From Botryllus schlosseri (taxonomy: Eukaryota; Chordata; Ascidiacea; Stolidobranchia; Styelidae), in the NCBI GenBank assembly GCA_000444245.1, contig ATSW01007441.1:1-26806 (forward strand): DNA of 26,806 nucleotides. Direction: 5' to 3'. Position numbers and translations under genes: made by a program. Below the pieces are notes generated by a model. The model saw nothing but the letters and a program-made list of their open reading frames with translations. It was not told the origin of the DNA and did not search any database. Shown here in pieces: positions 10,583-19,330 of the stretch; position 1 is the first letter of the stretch, and each line of letters opens with the position of its first letter.

Positions 10583-11200
10583 GTCAATCGCGGGAACCCG
10601 GTATCGATATCCCAACCGTAACCTTATCAGAGGCAAAAGCGGTCACCCGAAAGCTCTGCAGAGACCAATGGCAGGCCGAGTTCACTGCAGAGGAGAGAGG
10701 GCACCACTACCGGATGTTGCGACCATCTATAGCAACAGAGGCGCCAGATTCCTGCCGAAATCGCCTATTTGAAAAAATCCTGTTTCGCCTCCAAACCGGT
10801 CACTGTCGCCTGGCGGCTCACCTATTCAAAATAGGATGCGCCGACTCCCCCCTTTGCAATGTGTGTTACGTCCCCGACACGGTTGACCACATACTCTTGC
10901 ATTGCGAAAAATACGACTTTCACCGAACATTTCTTGCCGACGCATGTACCACGCTCAATGTACCGCTTACTTTAACCAATTTACTTACTATGCCGCAATT
11001 ATTTACGCCGGTCGCCGAGTTTATTATTGCATGTAACTTGTATATATAGTTTGAAAGTTTATATAGTTTGAAATTTATTATAAGCCTATGTCCCAGAGCA
11101 CCAAAACTCGATCCTTGATAACATATTTTGTCGGTGGTGCACAAGGCCGGAAACGGCGACACGCGCCACTTAAAACTCATCATTAATAATAATAATAATA
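10583..11200 (+). mobile_element. 5'-truncated I-type LINE inserted into a hAT element
   Basis: The insert is bounded by a perfect 14-bp duplication ATGCGGCTCCCTAT (10569-10582 and 11201-11214). It ends in a (TAA)n tail at 11182-11200, as known for I-clade non-LTR elements. The 5' part is missing: only the end of ORF2 and a roughly 150-bp 3' untranslated region remain. The related hAT copy at 18596-19322 has no insert at the corresponding position (about 19255), which confirms the empty site. Perfect duplication and an open frame indicate a young insertion. Confidence 0.93.
10585..11049 (+). CDS. C-terminal end of LINE ORF2 (partial)
   Basis: Open frame of about 154 codons without a native start, because the element is 5'-truncated. 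Codons upstream of 10585 belong to the host hAT. The translation shows the C-terminal segment of I/R1-like ORF2 proteins: an LFRLQTGHCRLAAHLFKIG block around the middle, then a zinc-binding knuckle, CNVC followed by DTVDHILLHC (CxxC...HxxxxC). The region normally follows the reverse transcriptase and RNase H domains and helps bind RNA or DNA. The frame has no internal stop. It cannot be functional alone, as reverse transcriptase and endonuclease are absent. I-clade or a near relative is inferred from this motif plus the (TAA)n tail. Confidence 0.8.
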   Translation, partial: QSREPGIDIPTVTLSEAKAVTRKLCRDQWQAEFTAEERGHHYRMLRPSIATEAPDSCRNRLFEKILFRLQTGHCRLAAHLFKIGCADSPLCNVCYVPDTVDHILLHCEKYDFHRTFLADACTTLNVPLTLTNLLTMPQLFTPVAEFIIACNLYI

Positions 11201-11753
11201 ATGCGGCTCCCTATACGTATACTCTGAAGTTTGCAATGCGGCTCCGACATTCAAATTGGTTAGGAACCACTGATCAAGAGTATGATCGCTTAGACGGTTT
11301 CGTAATTTGTTGGCGAAATATTCTTAAAATATGGGTGGGTGCGCCAGACGTTGACCATTTTCGAAAAGGGGCACTGCAGGGACGTAAGGTTAAGAAACAA
11401 TGTTTTAGACAACCTGTCTAGTTATTGACACAGCTTTATTACCAAAAAATGACACATCACACTACGTAAGCCTTGGTAGATGCTGTTCACAAATCCCGGG
11501 ATTTCATTGGGGTTAATCCCGGGATCGGGATTGCTTCAAATCCCGGGATCCCGGGATCGGGATTTCCCGGGGTCCCAACGCTACTGCCACCATGTTACGA
11601 CAGGTTAGAATTAAATATGCGAACACATTTCAGTGGAACTTGGAATTTTTATTATTATATGTTACTTGAAGCTGTCACCAGACAACATATGTCGAGGATG
11701 TGTAACATTATTACCGCTCGCCCGCGATATTGTGTCATCACTCCAATCACTGG

Positions 11754-12380
11754 TAGAGCTGTGAACAATGTATTTAGTACTCGAATCTGAATAGAGCATT
11801 AATTTCAATGATTCTAGTCGAGTGGTGGGAGATGAGTTTTTTCGAGTATTGAAATTATACGCTTCTGGCCACTTATAATTAATTTATCAACGACAATTCT
11901 TGTTTCGATGGTGTTCTCCACTGTGGAAGCTTTGAAGCCTCAACTGGTGTCGTATCGCTGCATACGAAACAAGTAACGCCTCGCACGTTTGTGGAAACAA
12001 CCTATCTGTGAAGTTGTTATCAACTCACAGCATCGTCACAAGATGCAATCAAATAAGCACGGTCAAAGAAATGTGTTTCTGCGATAAATTATTATCGAGG
12101 CGATAGGCTTCGCGTCGTCGGCACAGGCCGTTCACCCTTTCATTTGTGCACCTTGGAGTCGACTTTTATTAAAATTCGTCAACCTAGTTTGTGCCAACGG
12201 CAGGGGTTCGTGTACCATCTAAAAATAGTACATTAGGCTTAAGTGATCTCATCGCCTCGAATATTAGAAATTTCATGCCGGTGACGTCATATTGGGTGAT
12301 ACGATTGTAGATATACAATGTTCTTTCCCAAGGTCCTGCTGACGTTTACTCCTGACGAGTGCCAGCCGAAAATATTCGGG
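11754..12380 (+). mobile_element. Degraded hAT copy, family of 21847 and 15883
   Basis: The left end TAGAGCTGTGAACAATG corresponds to TAGGGCTGGTCACAATG at 21847, followed by TAGTACTCGAATCTGAAT, TTTTTTCGAGTATTGAAATTATACGC and TATCAACGA. The body from about 12080 to 12380 (CGCGTCGTCGG, GGAGTCGAC, GCCGGTGACGTCATATT, CTGACGAGTGCCAGCCGA) also matches the 21847 copy, but there in the opposite orientation relative to the left end. No right terminus or target duplication was found. The copy is older than its relatives. Confidence 0.75.
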
Positions 12381-13158
12381 TTTATTCCAAATTATCTATA
12401 ATGTCAGTAAAACTGGTATTATATTCTTTGTGACACATTCAAGTCCTTTGTTTTCTTGAGGTTCGGGGACGACTTCTCAGTATCATCCTTGCATACTCAC
12501 AAGTCCCACTCTTAATTCACTCTCTATCACGCGCGCGTGTCCATTTTCTGATCGCGACTGCTTTGACCACCGCGGGTTCGGCAGTAAAAGGGCCACGCCT
12601 TTATGATTGGGCTTATAATCGTGATAGCTTGCCTATTTTATAATTCTGAATGCGGATGTCGAGAGAAAAAGTTTGCTCACCACTGGTATACAGGAATGTT
12701 AGTCCTACGCGGTGTTGGAAATTTGGTTTGTTTACGGTTTCACACTTATTACATTCTAGATGCATCTGTACTGCACAAGTCGCGTCTGTTTGACCAAGAC
12801 CCTAAAGTCGGAGAAACTCGATGATTGCGCAATCATGTGTCAGAAGGCTGGTGTGAGTAGACCTATATTCAGGCATTGCTCTTTTTGGCACTTCAGGAAC
12901 AAATTCCAAAACTGGCAAAAATTAAATTTGGAAAACGCCAAAAATGAGGCTTTTCGGAAATTTAGAATTTTTATGAAAGTTTTTGATAAAAATGTCAACA
13001 AGAATCGACAGGAGTTCGTATTAAGCGGCAAAACATGTGTGCAAAGCAGAATTCTTAAATTAGGGTCCGTGAATACCTCGGGAGTCCGCAGACTACTATC
13101 CAAGGGGTCCGTGAAAGGTGAACAAATCTGGATTTACAGCCGATCTATGGATTAATGA
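12381..13158. other. Stretch without a supported gene
   Basis: Contains GCGCGCGTG near 12530 and a terminus-like TTTGCTCACCACTG at 12672-12685, which reads CAGTGGTGAGCAAA on the minus strand, like a hAT end without a partner. The overlapping frames at 12603-12824, 12760-13155 (+) and 12840-13103 (-) show no recognisable domain. GGGTCCGTGAA occurs twice (13063 and 13106). Confidence 0.35.
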
Positions 13159-13233
13159 ATCCAGCGATTAGGAAATATGTGATATCCAGCGATTAGGAAG
13201 TAGATGATATTAAGCGATTAGGAATCGGATGAT
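13159..13233 (+). repeat. Three-copy 25-bp tandem repeat
   Basis: Units start at 13159, 13184 and 13209. Each has the core AGCGATTAGGAA and ends in GAT. Exact 25-bp spacing is kept across all three. A short minisatellite. Confidence 0.85.
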
Positions 13234-13560
13234 CTCAGCACGCGAAAGTAGTAATCAGCCTGTGATATAGATCCCTAATTTTTAAATTTAGCGCAGTTGC
13301 AAGGCATTTTCCTGTTGTCAATGCTGATTGCTCATGCCTTTCGTTACATCATGTAGCTCCCAGACTGCATTTAGTTTAATGTGCATATACCAAATTCCAT
13401 TCCTCTTTAACTTGCAATTGAAAGATGTCTGCATGTTCCTTGTTCAATAACTGATAGATTGTGTCACGGTTTCCAATAGGAACGTATAGCTTTGTGACTG
13501 AACAGACATGGTGGAAAAGGCCTCCACATCTATACGTACAATACATACATATGTAGGACT
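13234..13560. other. Spacer, nothing recognised
   Basis: AT-rich DNA between the 25-bp repeat and a degraded transposon. No supported frame. Confidence 0.4.
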
Positions 13561-13599
13561 AAATTCAGTCCTTTCCTAATTTTTCATTGCCGGGTGGAT

Positions 13600-14480
13600 G
13601 ATTTTTCATATTATATTGATTATCAGAGCATTTATTTTGACATGTCAAAAAAAATCAAAATTGTAGCGATAGGTAAAAAAAATGTCAAAATTGTAAACAA
13701 AGTCAAAATTTTTTTACAACCTGCATTTCGTTTGTATCATAGATTTTGCACTGTTGCGGAACTTATCATTGGACATTTTACAGCTTGTAGCCTATTTCAT
13801 AGGCCTACCGTTGTAGACGGCTCATTGTCTGCTCATTGTGAATCATGAACATTCAAATAAAAATAAATAGGTTGACATGATGTTATGCACAACGTACCGC
13901 AATATCCTTACTGAGCAAGACTGCGTGGGCATTGCATGGTTCTTATATAAAGAAGCGCATTATGAAAAAATCGTGATGTAGACACCATTGTTAGAATGAA
14001 GCAACACGGTGTGTCACTAGAAGTGTACGCACATAGTGTTGTCAGTCAACAACTGCTACTGTTGAACGTTCTTTCTCCATTCTTGGCAAGCTCCTTAGTA
14101 AGGACTGACACTTTCTACCCGAGAATGTAGGAAAGTATGTTTCGTTGTACTACTACAGAATTCAATTATTTCCACCATAATACATGATGTAACTACTAGA
14201 ATTCTTCAAAGGGCCACATTTCGTTAAAATCAAGTTTTTTCATGAACAAATATGTCGGTTTTTGAGTCTATAAAGTTTTTTCAGGCATAACTACTTCGTA
14301 AGGACAGACAGTTCGAACCAGAAAGTAGCACAATTCTAACATTATGTGGAAAAACACCTAATTTGCATATACGTTAGGTCAATTTTGGTCTAAATTAAGT
14401 TTTTTAAGGTAAACAATGTCATAATTTTGATTTTTTAGGTCAAAATCTTCTGTTTTTAGGTAATAATTATTAAAGTCACT
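13600..14480 (+). mobile_element. Degraded autonomous-type hAT transposon remnant
   Basis: Identified by the transposase C-terminus encoded at 14055-14180. Both flanks are AT-rich and repeat GTCAAAATT (13660-13715) and TTTTAGGTCAAAAT-type motifs (14376-14460), like subterminal repeats. Exact termini and target duplication were not found, so the limits are approximate. This is the only coding hAT trace seen in the window. Confidence 0.55.
14055..14180 (+). pseudogene. hAT transposase C-terminal dimerisation domain remnant
   Basis: Translation gives ATVERSFSILGKLLSKD, then a stop codon, then HFLPENVGKYVSLYYYR and a final TAA. This is the conserved hAT dimerisation signature (ATVERSFS-x-L followed by L-x-x-D-R-x-x-x-x-x-x-N-V). 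The stop TGA stands where the family usually has arginine, so one C-to-T change at a CpG explains it. The catalytic core and BED finger are not recognisable upstream. The element is dead but was once autonomous. Confidence 0.75.
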
Positions 14481-14824
14481 CATGATTTCCGACCATTGGT
14501 TGGGTAGTGAAGCCTGTGATCCGAAGTGTCAGAAACCTTTTTGTTTTGATACTGCTTGTTTTGCGACTTCCGTTTGACAAAAATAAAGCCCGACTGAAGC
14601 GTTTTACATGGCTAAGTCGAGTCTATAAATATGAATTCATGACGATGCCAAAATTATCAAACTATATTCCAAACGTACATAATTTGAGGTACTGGACATG
14701 GACATAGACAACACTACGCGCTTAATGGCAGCGCAACTAATTATCCTCTCAGGGATGTTTCTACTATAATCCGTATCGGCTTATTATAGTGATATGATAC
14801 AAAAGGCATTTACTAAATTTACAG

Positions 14825-14947
14825 GAAGATGTCACAATTCGGCCTATCGAAGAAACAGTGCCTAGTACTGCAGCGGCACTTTTGGATGGCTTGGTCGAAA
14901 GAGAAGATGGATCAAGCGTTAGAGTTTTTACCCCATCCTCTTTATAA
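14825..14947 (+). CDS. Candidate terminal coding exon, unknown protein
   Basis: A TTACTAA branch-point-like motif and the acceptor AATTTACAG end at 14824. A 40-codon frame then runs to TAA at 14945-14947. The predicted tail reads EDVTIRPIEETVP followed by STAAALLDGLVEREDGSS and a V-R-V-F-T-P-S-S-L terminus: acidic, balanced composition, no low complexity, so it looks like real coding sequence. Phase 0 entry fits the frame. No upstream partner exon, polyadenylation signal or family was recognised. It could be the last exon of a host gene whose other exons lie outside or were missed, or part of a degraded transposon gene. Confidence 0.3.
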   Translation, partial: EDVTIRPIEETVPSTAAALLDGLVEREDGSSVRVFTPSSL

Positions 14948-15080
14948 TGTGTAGCTAGCTAACATGCACAAATATCGAAATATGCGCCGTCGCGGTCACT
15001 AAACTTCAGTTTTTACATTTCCTGGTTATGCCCTATGCCTTTTTATTACATTGTTATCAATTCTTTGCAAATGCATATCC

Positions 15081-15430
15081 TAGGGTTACCATGTTACCAT
15101 GTACTAAGAAGAGGATACTTTTCGAATTTTCTGAAAGCTTTGGTACCGGAAAAGAAAACCGACCAATAGTACTGTGTTGACTAAAAAAAGTCATCACTTT
15201 GAATCGACTCCCGAATTTCACGCTTTTTCACGTTACTTATGTGGTGTTGACTAAAAACAAGGTCATCTTTCCCCATCTTAACTCCCAAAATACCCGTGGC
15301 GCCGCTTTTTTCGTTGATTGTCTTGCCAACTCTGGCGTTCGCTGCGTCGCTGCGTCGCATTTTAATACTTTTCTAGAATAAGTTGACAAATTCCCCAAAA
15401 AGAGGACATTGAGGACATATGGTAACCCCA
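15081..15430. mobile_element. Short hAT MITE with TAGGGTTACCAT ends
   Basis: The left end TAGGGTTACCAT and right end ATGGTAACCCCA are inverted repeats. The flanking 8-mers GCATATCC (15073-15080) and GCATAACC (15431-15438) match at 7 of 8. Both subterminal zones carry AAGAGGA motifs. At 350 bp it has no coding capacity. Internally, GTGTTGACTAAAAA occurs twice, about 70 bp apart (15174 and 15242), each followed by a similar GTCATC and ACTCCC stretch, so part of the body is a diverged tandem duplication. The same family appears as one end at 20007. Confidence 0.85.
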
Positions 15431-15438
15431 GCATAACC

Positions 15439-15874
15439 AGACTTGAACGGGGAGGGGGTCAGTGAGGGCTAGTATATCGTCATACTTCTGTCTTCCAAAC
15501 GTTTTCATGGTAATCAAGTATAAGTTTGCTTCTCATGACGCTATTTGCCAAGTCATTTTGCTCTAATATTGCATCTATCGTATTTTGGCAGCCAAATTAG
15601 CTAAAATCTGCATTTCAAACTACGTATTCCAAAAGTAAAGTATCTTTTTGGAAGTTGAATCTTCATCAATGTAATTAGTTGCTGAAGTTTGTATTGTTTG
15701 AGTTGAATTGGGTGTTGCTTTGAGCCAAAGTACATACCGATTTGAGAGTTCTGTGAAGTTTCAAGTGGGTTTTGGATTAATTTGTGTCATGTCAATCGTG
15801 GAATAGTCATAAGCACGCGACAATGGCTGCCGCGCGACAATGCTTGATTGTGGTTTCCGAATAGCATTTGTGGT
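15439..15874. other. Spacer, nothing recognised
   Basis: No supported frame or repeat. An imperfect direct repeat containing GCGCGACAATG occurs near 15816 and 15832. Confidence 0.4.
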
Positions 15875-15882
15875 ATCATCAT

Positions 15883-16682
15883 TAGGGCTGGGCAAAATCG
15901 AGTACCTGAGTGATTCGATTCTGAATCACGTAATATGCCTCGAGCCGAGTCGAGTAATCAAGTATCACTCATTATGACGTCATCACAGAATGTAATATGT
16001 GAAAGTTCAAATATGTACGTTTTATGCGACCACAAAGAATATGATGCCTGTTATCCGTCACAGTAAAGATACTTTAGCATGTTTTCGACCACTACGATTT
16101 CATTGCACTTCTTGACAATGTTGCGGGATGATCATGATGACTTCGGAAATGTGTAATTTCCAGTAACGTTCGTAGCTTTGTACTATGTCTCGTATGCTGC
16201 GACACGGCCAATCAATGTTTCAAGGCTATCCTTCACATTAAAGATACTTTGGTATTATTTCGACCATGCCGATTTTATTGCACTTGGTGACAATGTTGTG
16301 GCACGATCATGACTTCGGAAATCTGCTAGTTTTAGTAACGTTCATAGCTTTGTACTATGTTTCGTATCTTACGTTACGACCAATCAGGGTTTTACGGCTT
16401 CAACAATGGAAATTACTGTCGAAACTATTATACTCGTTGATAAATTAACTTTCAGTTGCGAGGAGCGTATAATTCCGGNACTCGAAAAAATCGTCTTTTA
16501 TTACTCGACTCGAATCAGCACAATTAATACTCGACTCGGATCAGAGTACTCGACTCAGATTCGAGTATTCGAATCATTGTGCTTCCGGTACTCGAAAAAA
16601 TCGTCTTTTATTACTCGACTCGAATCATCACAATCAATACTCGACTCAGATTCGAGTACTCGAATCACTGTGTCCAGCCCTA
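15883..16682 (-). mobile_element. Composite hAT element of the TAGGGCTGGGC family
   Basis: Termini TAGGGCTGGGC and GTCCAGCCCTA are inverted repeats. A perfect 8-bp duplication ATCATCAT flanks them (15875-15882 and 16683-16690). Orientation is opposite to the copy at 8841. The body has two diverged versions of the same core in tandem: 16044-16227, identical in complement to 8973-9156, and 16228-16475, a clearly different version of the same segment. The right end also repeats a block of about 109 bp, with CCGG-ACTCGAAAAAATCG starting near 16475 and 16584. It is non-coding. N at 16479. Confidence 0.92.
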
Positions 16683-16859
16683 ATCATCATAGCCATCTGC
16701 GACGATTGTCAGCACAATTCTGAATGTTGACTAGTGTTGCAGACAATTGAAGTTCTAGCAATCACTGCCAGCTTAGTAAAGCTATACATATAGTCTGCTT
16801 ACATCGAGTGAATACGTTTTTTGTCTTATTAAGACAATTGGGCTTATCAACACTTGGAT

Positions 16860-17130
16860 CATTTGCGCCCGCACAGTATAATTTCATAAGGTCGTGTTTT
16901 TGAGGTCTTTCCGCTTTCTTGCGTACTTTGTCTGGTCTCTGTTGCCGGCTTTCTTGAGTTCGGCTCTCTCTTCCGCTGGGCTTTTGAAGGCGCTGTATTC
17001 ACAGTGGGATCGGGGATGAGGAGTCCAGTTAAACCTCCGACACATAGAAGCATGGGAGAGCCGAGACTCGAACCAACTACCGTTGGTGTCGTGACGATGT
17101 CGTTTAGCACGCTGCGCCACTCGCTTCCCC
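16860..17130 (-). mobile_element. tRNA-derived SINE
   Basis: On the minus strand the head reads as a tRNA-like promoter: an A box TGGCGCAGCGTGCTAA (complement of about 17103-17118) and a B box GGTTCGAGTCTC (complement of about 17066-17077). These recruit RNA polymerase III. A body follows with GTGTCGGAGGTTTA and a segment ending in GCG near 16990. The body matches a second copy at 18310-18570. The A box is well preserved, so this copy may still be transcribable. The 3' end is approximate and shows no clear poly(A) tail. Confidence 0.8.
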
Positions 17131-17376
17131 TTTAGGACGCTTTGGTTTGTCTCAGAAAATCATTATTTGTCTTACGTATGTCAGTTACGGCCCTGCTTCG
17201 TCATGATGCCAAAATAGAGCTTCAGTAGAAGATGCACCATTGCATCATAGCCGAACGCTTTGCAATTAGTTTCCTTGAAATAGGGGAGCTGGAAATGACA
17301 ACACCGGCACTTGAAAGGCAGAATGATGTTGGAGACGGACAAAATGACATAGTAGCCTAGGCTACATATATTGTAT
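17131..17376. other. Spacer, nothing recognised
   Basis: No supported frame or repeat between the SINE and the retroelement tail at 17377. Confidence 0.4.
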
Positions 17377-17490
17377 ACAGTTCAGTTCATTCCAATTTAC
17401 TAACAATTTTATCAGATCAATACACCACGAGATTGCGACACAAAAAAAGATAGGAAGGCGTCGAAACGATTTGGAGTAGTCTTTGCATAA
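17377..17490 (-). mobile_element. Retroelement 3' tail, copy 1
   Basis: Shares CAATACACCAC, GATTGCGA/GACTGCGA, AAAGATAG, AAGG and GTCGAAACGA with 21590-21740. The paired copy starts with TTCAATTCAATTCAATTTA, which on the minus strand is a (GAATT)-like 3' tail of the sort seen in CR1/L2-like LINEs. Here the tail is degraded to CAGTTCAGTTCATTCC. No coding part was recognised. A SINE borrowing such a tail is an alternative. Confidence 0.6.
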
Positions 17491-17663
17491 TAATGACGCG
17501 ACCAACGAATTATCAAATGATGAAAGTGTGCAGATGTTCTGCTCACGAATAAGTCTCAAATCCACGTACCCCAGATTCAAGTCAATGGTTCCAGCTCATA
17601 AATAAATATCAGGTATTAAATATTCCTTCCAAGCTGTAGAATATTTGCAGAAGTAGCGTAAAC

Positions 17664-17760
17664 CAGTGCTTTTCAACCTTTCGAAAGTCGCGTTTCGACT
17701 ACATATACAATACGTCCGCATTCCAGCGGGGAGTCGCCATGGCCCATGGACGACAAATAC
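17664..17760 (+). mobile_element. One-ended hAT (Charlie-like) terminus
   Basis: CAGTGCTTTTCAACC matches the usual 5' terminus of Charlie-like hAT elements, and the following AAAGTCGCG...GGGGAGTCGCC has the look of their subterminal zone. No right end was seen, so the extent is a guess. Confidence 0.4.
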
Positions 17761-18210
17761 TCATATGAAATTGGCTACTGGGAACTTTGCGGCACCGCGG
17801 AGAGCCCTTTCGATGTTCTGTGCCTTCACTAATTTTCTTGAGATATGCCTTGTGTAAATTTTCTAATTGCACAAGCAAAACATCCCAGCAGCCTTACAAT
17901 ATGTAATATATGTATTAAAATCGCGAGTATAAATGTCAGGAAAAGATACCAGAATTACGGGAGCATAGTCGCGCGGAGCGCGAAAATTTTGCCCTCTGAA
18001 TGGATTTCATTGATAATGTTGGTAGTTTCACATATTACTGTTAAACATTTATTCATTCGCAGCTCACGTCATCAAATTAACCCGTAGAGATGATGGAGGG
18101 GTGTCTTCGAAAATTTGGGCACAAATTTAATGATGATGCATCTTCCGGTTTTTATTAATCACTTTGTTGTATGTTGTTATTTCTTGACCTCCCATCAGGA
18201 TTGCTTGTAT

Positions 18211-18234
18211 TGTTATTATTATTATTACTACTAC
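18211..18234. repeat. TTA / CTA trinucleotide repeat
   Basis: Run of ATT units followed by ACT units, 24 bp. Confidence 0.8.
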
Positions 18235-18309
18235 GGATCAACGACAGTGGCGCTTATCGCCTGTTTAGGATTTGTGCGCCACGAAAGTGCATTTCTTAAA
18301 GCTCGGTGT

Positions 18310-18570
18310 CTTTGCTTTGGGTAATGAGGACGACTTTCGCTTGCACGCGCACTCCCACTCTTCATTCTCCCTCGCTTAGGTGCGTCAACTTTCAGGACTC
18401 TGCTTCCGACTTTGGAGCTCGGCTAACTCTGCTTCTAGGCTTTTCAATACGCTGCGTTAACAGCGGGGTCAGCGATGAGAAGCCCAGATAAACCTCCGAC
18501 ACTCAGAAACATGGCAGAGCCGAGACTCGAACCAGCAACGAATGGTTGCATAATATGACGGCCGCCAACA
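18310..18570 (-). mobile_element. tRNA-derived SINE, second copy with altered head
   Basis: The B box GGTTCGAGTCTCGGCTCT (complement of about 18517-18534) and the body GTGTCGGAGGTTTATCTGG match the copy at 16860-17130. The A-box region is not recognisable: the sequence past the B box (GGCGGCCGTCATATTATGC) does not align with the other copy. Either the head decayed or this copy derives from a different tRNA-headed source sharing the body. It is probably not transcribed. Confidence 0.7.
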
Positions 18571-18595
18571 CACGCTAATTTGAATATGTGTAGAC

Positions 18596-19322
18596 CAGTG
18601 ATTCCCAACCGCGGCTATAAGAGCCGCATGCGGCTCCGATTGACCTCTAAATATGCCACTAAATACAATTGACGTCAGATGTTGCTTGTTTCTATGACTA
18701 GGTTCAGTTAAGTTCTGTATATGAATGCTAAAATGAATGATTTTACTTATATTTAAAGCGGTCCAAGTCCGCTTCTGAAAACTGGAAAATAATTCTCGCA
18801 GACTATCGTTCAACGCATGGATGAATACCAGTCAGACAAGGATATATCTCGAGTTCTGCTGGCCATATAGACCTAGATATATCGTCTCTGTGAAGAGTAA
18901 ATTTCGACACAACATCAAAATACCGTCTCATAGTCAAGTATAACTCGCAATAAGTCCAATATTACTTGGCGCATAATCTCCCTCAACTTTGTGCCTTAGG
19001 TGCTATGATGTATGAAGACTGAAGAGCTATCACATAGCGATATAATAGTATGTTGTAGTAATGATACGTATTTTCAGTTTATTTCAATGTGTAGCGATCG
19101 CCAATCTATCCTATCGGTGCTAAATAACCGACATAGTACCAATAGACGTCTATGTGCAATCGTGCATGCTTTTGAATTATAGCTGGATGGTGAGATCCAG
19201 AGGTAGGCAAGCTACCTTTAAATTTTTCTTATCAGTCGCCTGTACGTGTTTTCATGCGGCCCCATTCATACCTCTGATGCTTGAAATGAGGCTCCGACAT
19301 CTAAAAAGGTTGGCAACCACTG
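18596..19322. mobile_element. hAT element with CAGTGATTCCCAACC ends, second copy
   Basis: The left end CAGTGATTCCCAACCGCGGC and right end GGTTGGCAACCACTG are inverted repeats. A perfect 8-bp duplication GTGTAGAC flanks them (18588-18595 and 19323-19330). The body aligns with 9952-11272 without the LINE insertion. A 114-codon minus frame over its left half is not supported. It is non-autonomous. Confidence 0.94.
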
Positions 19323-19330
19323 GTGTAGAC

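Larger units (their letters stand above)
9952..11272. mobile_element. hAT element with CAGTGATTCCCAACC ends, middle layer of the nest
   Basis: The left terminus CAGTGATTCCCAACCGCGGC is mirrored by TTGGTTAGGAACCACTG on the right, in the style of Charlie-like hATs. A perfect 8-bp duplication ATCAAGAG flanks it (9944-9951 and 11273-11280). Removing the LINE at 10583-11200 leaves a body of about 690 bp. A second copy with its own perfect duplication lies at 18596-19322 and aligns along the whole body, including GTCCAAG-CCGCTTCTGAAAAC near 10121 and 18764. No transposase is encoded. Confidence 0.94.
9775..11583. mobile_element. hAT element with TAGGGTTGGGAC ends, outer shell of a nest
   Basis: The left end TAGGGTTGGGAC and right end GTCCCAACGCTA are inverted repeats with one mismatch. 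An identical 8-bp duplication CTGCCACC flanks them (9767-9774 and 11584-11591). The subterminal zones are built from ATCCCGGGAT and GATTTCCCGGG repeats at both ends (9804-9860 and 11494-11571). Only about 490 bp belong to this element; the rest is a second hAT inserted at 9952-11272. The short minus-strand frame over the left end (9761-10018) is not supported. It is non-autonomous. Confidence 0.93.
17491..18310. other. Stretch with one transposon-like end and a simple repeat, no gene
   Basis: CAGTGCTTTTCAACCTTTCG at 17664-17683 is a typical Charlie-like hAT terminus, but no inverted partner or duplication was found. A TTA/CTA simple repeat lies at 18211-18234. GCGCGGAGCGCG near 17971 is a small palindrome. 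The short + frames at 17666, 17845 and 18115 show no recognised domain. Confidence 0.4.

Noticed and set aside
12672-12685. Minus-strand CAGTGGTGAGCAAA as a hAT end
   Set aside because: No inverted partner or 8-bp duplication was found within several hundred bases.
12760-13155. 131-codon + frame
   Set aside because: Lysine/asparagine-rich with no domain; overlaps frames on the other strand and transposon-like sequence.
2360-16479. Isolated N bases at 2360, 2395, 6631 and 16479
   Set aside because: Single ambiguous calls, probably polymorphic or low-quality positions, with no biological meaning on their own.
16406-16723. 105-codon + frame
   Set aside because: Made of the serine/threonine/arginine-rich translation of hAT subterminal ACTCGA repeats.
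18469-18813. 114-codon minus frame
   Set aside because: Spans the boundary between a SINE and a hAT element, so it cannot be an old gene.
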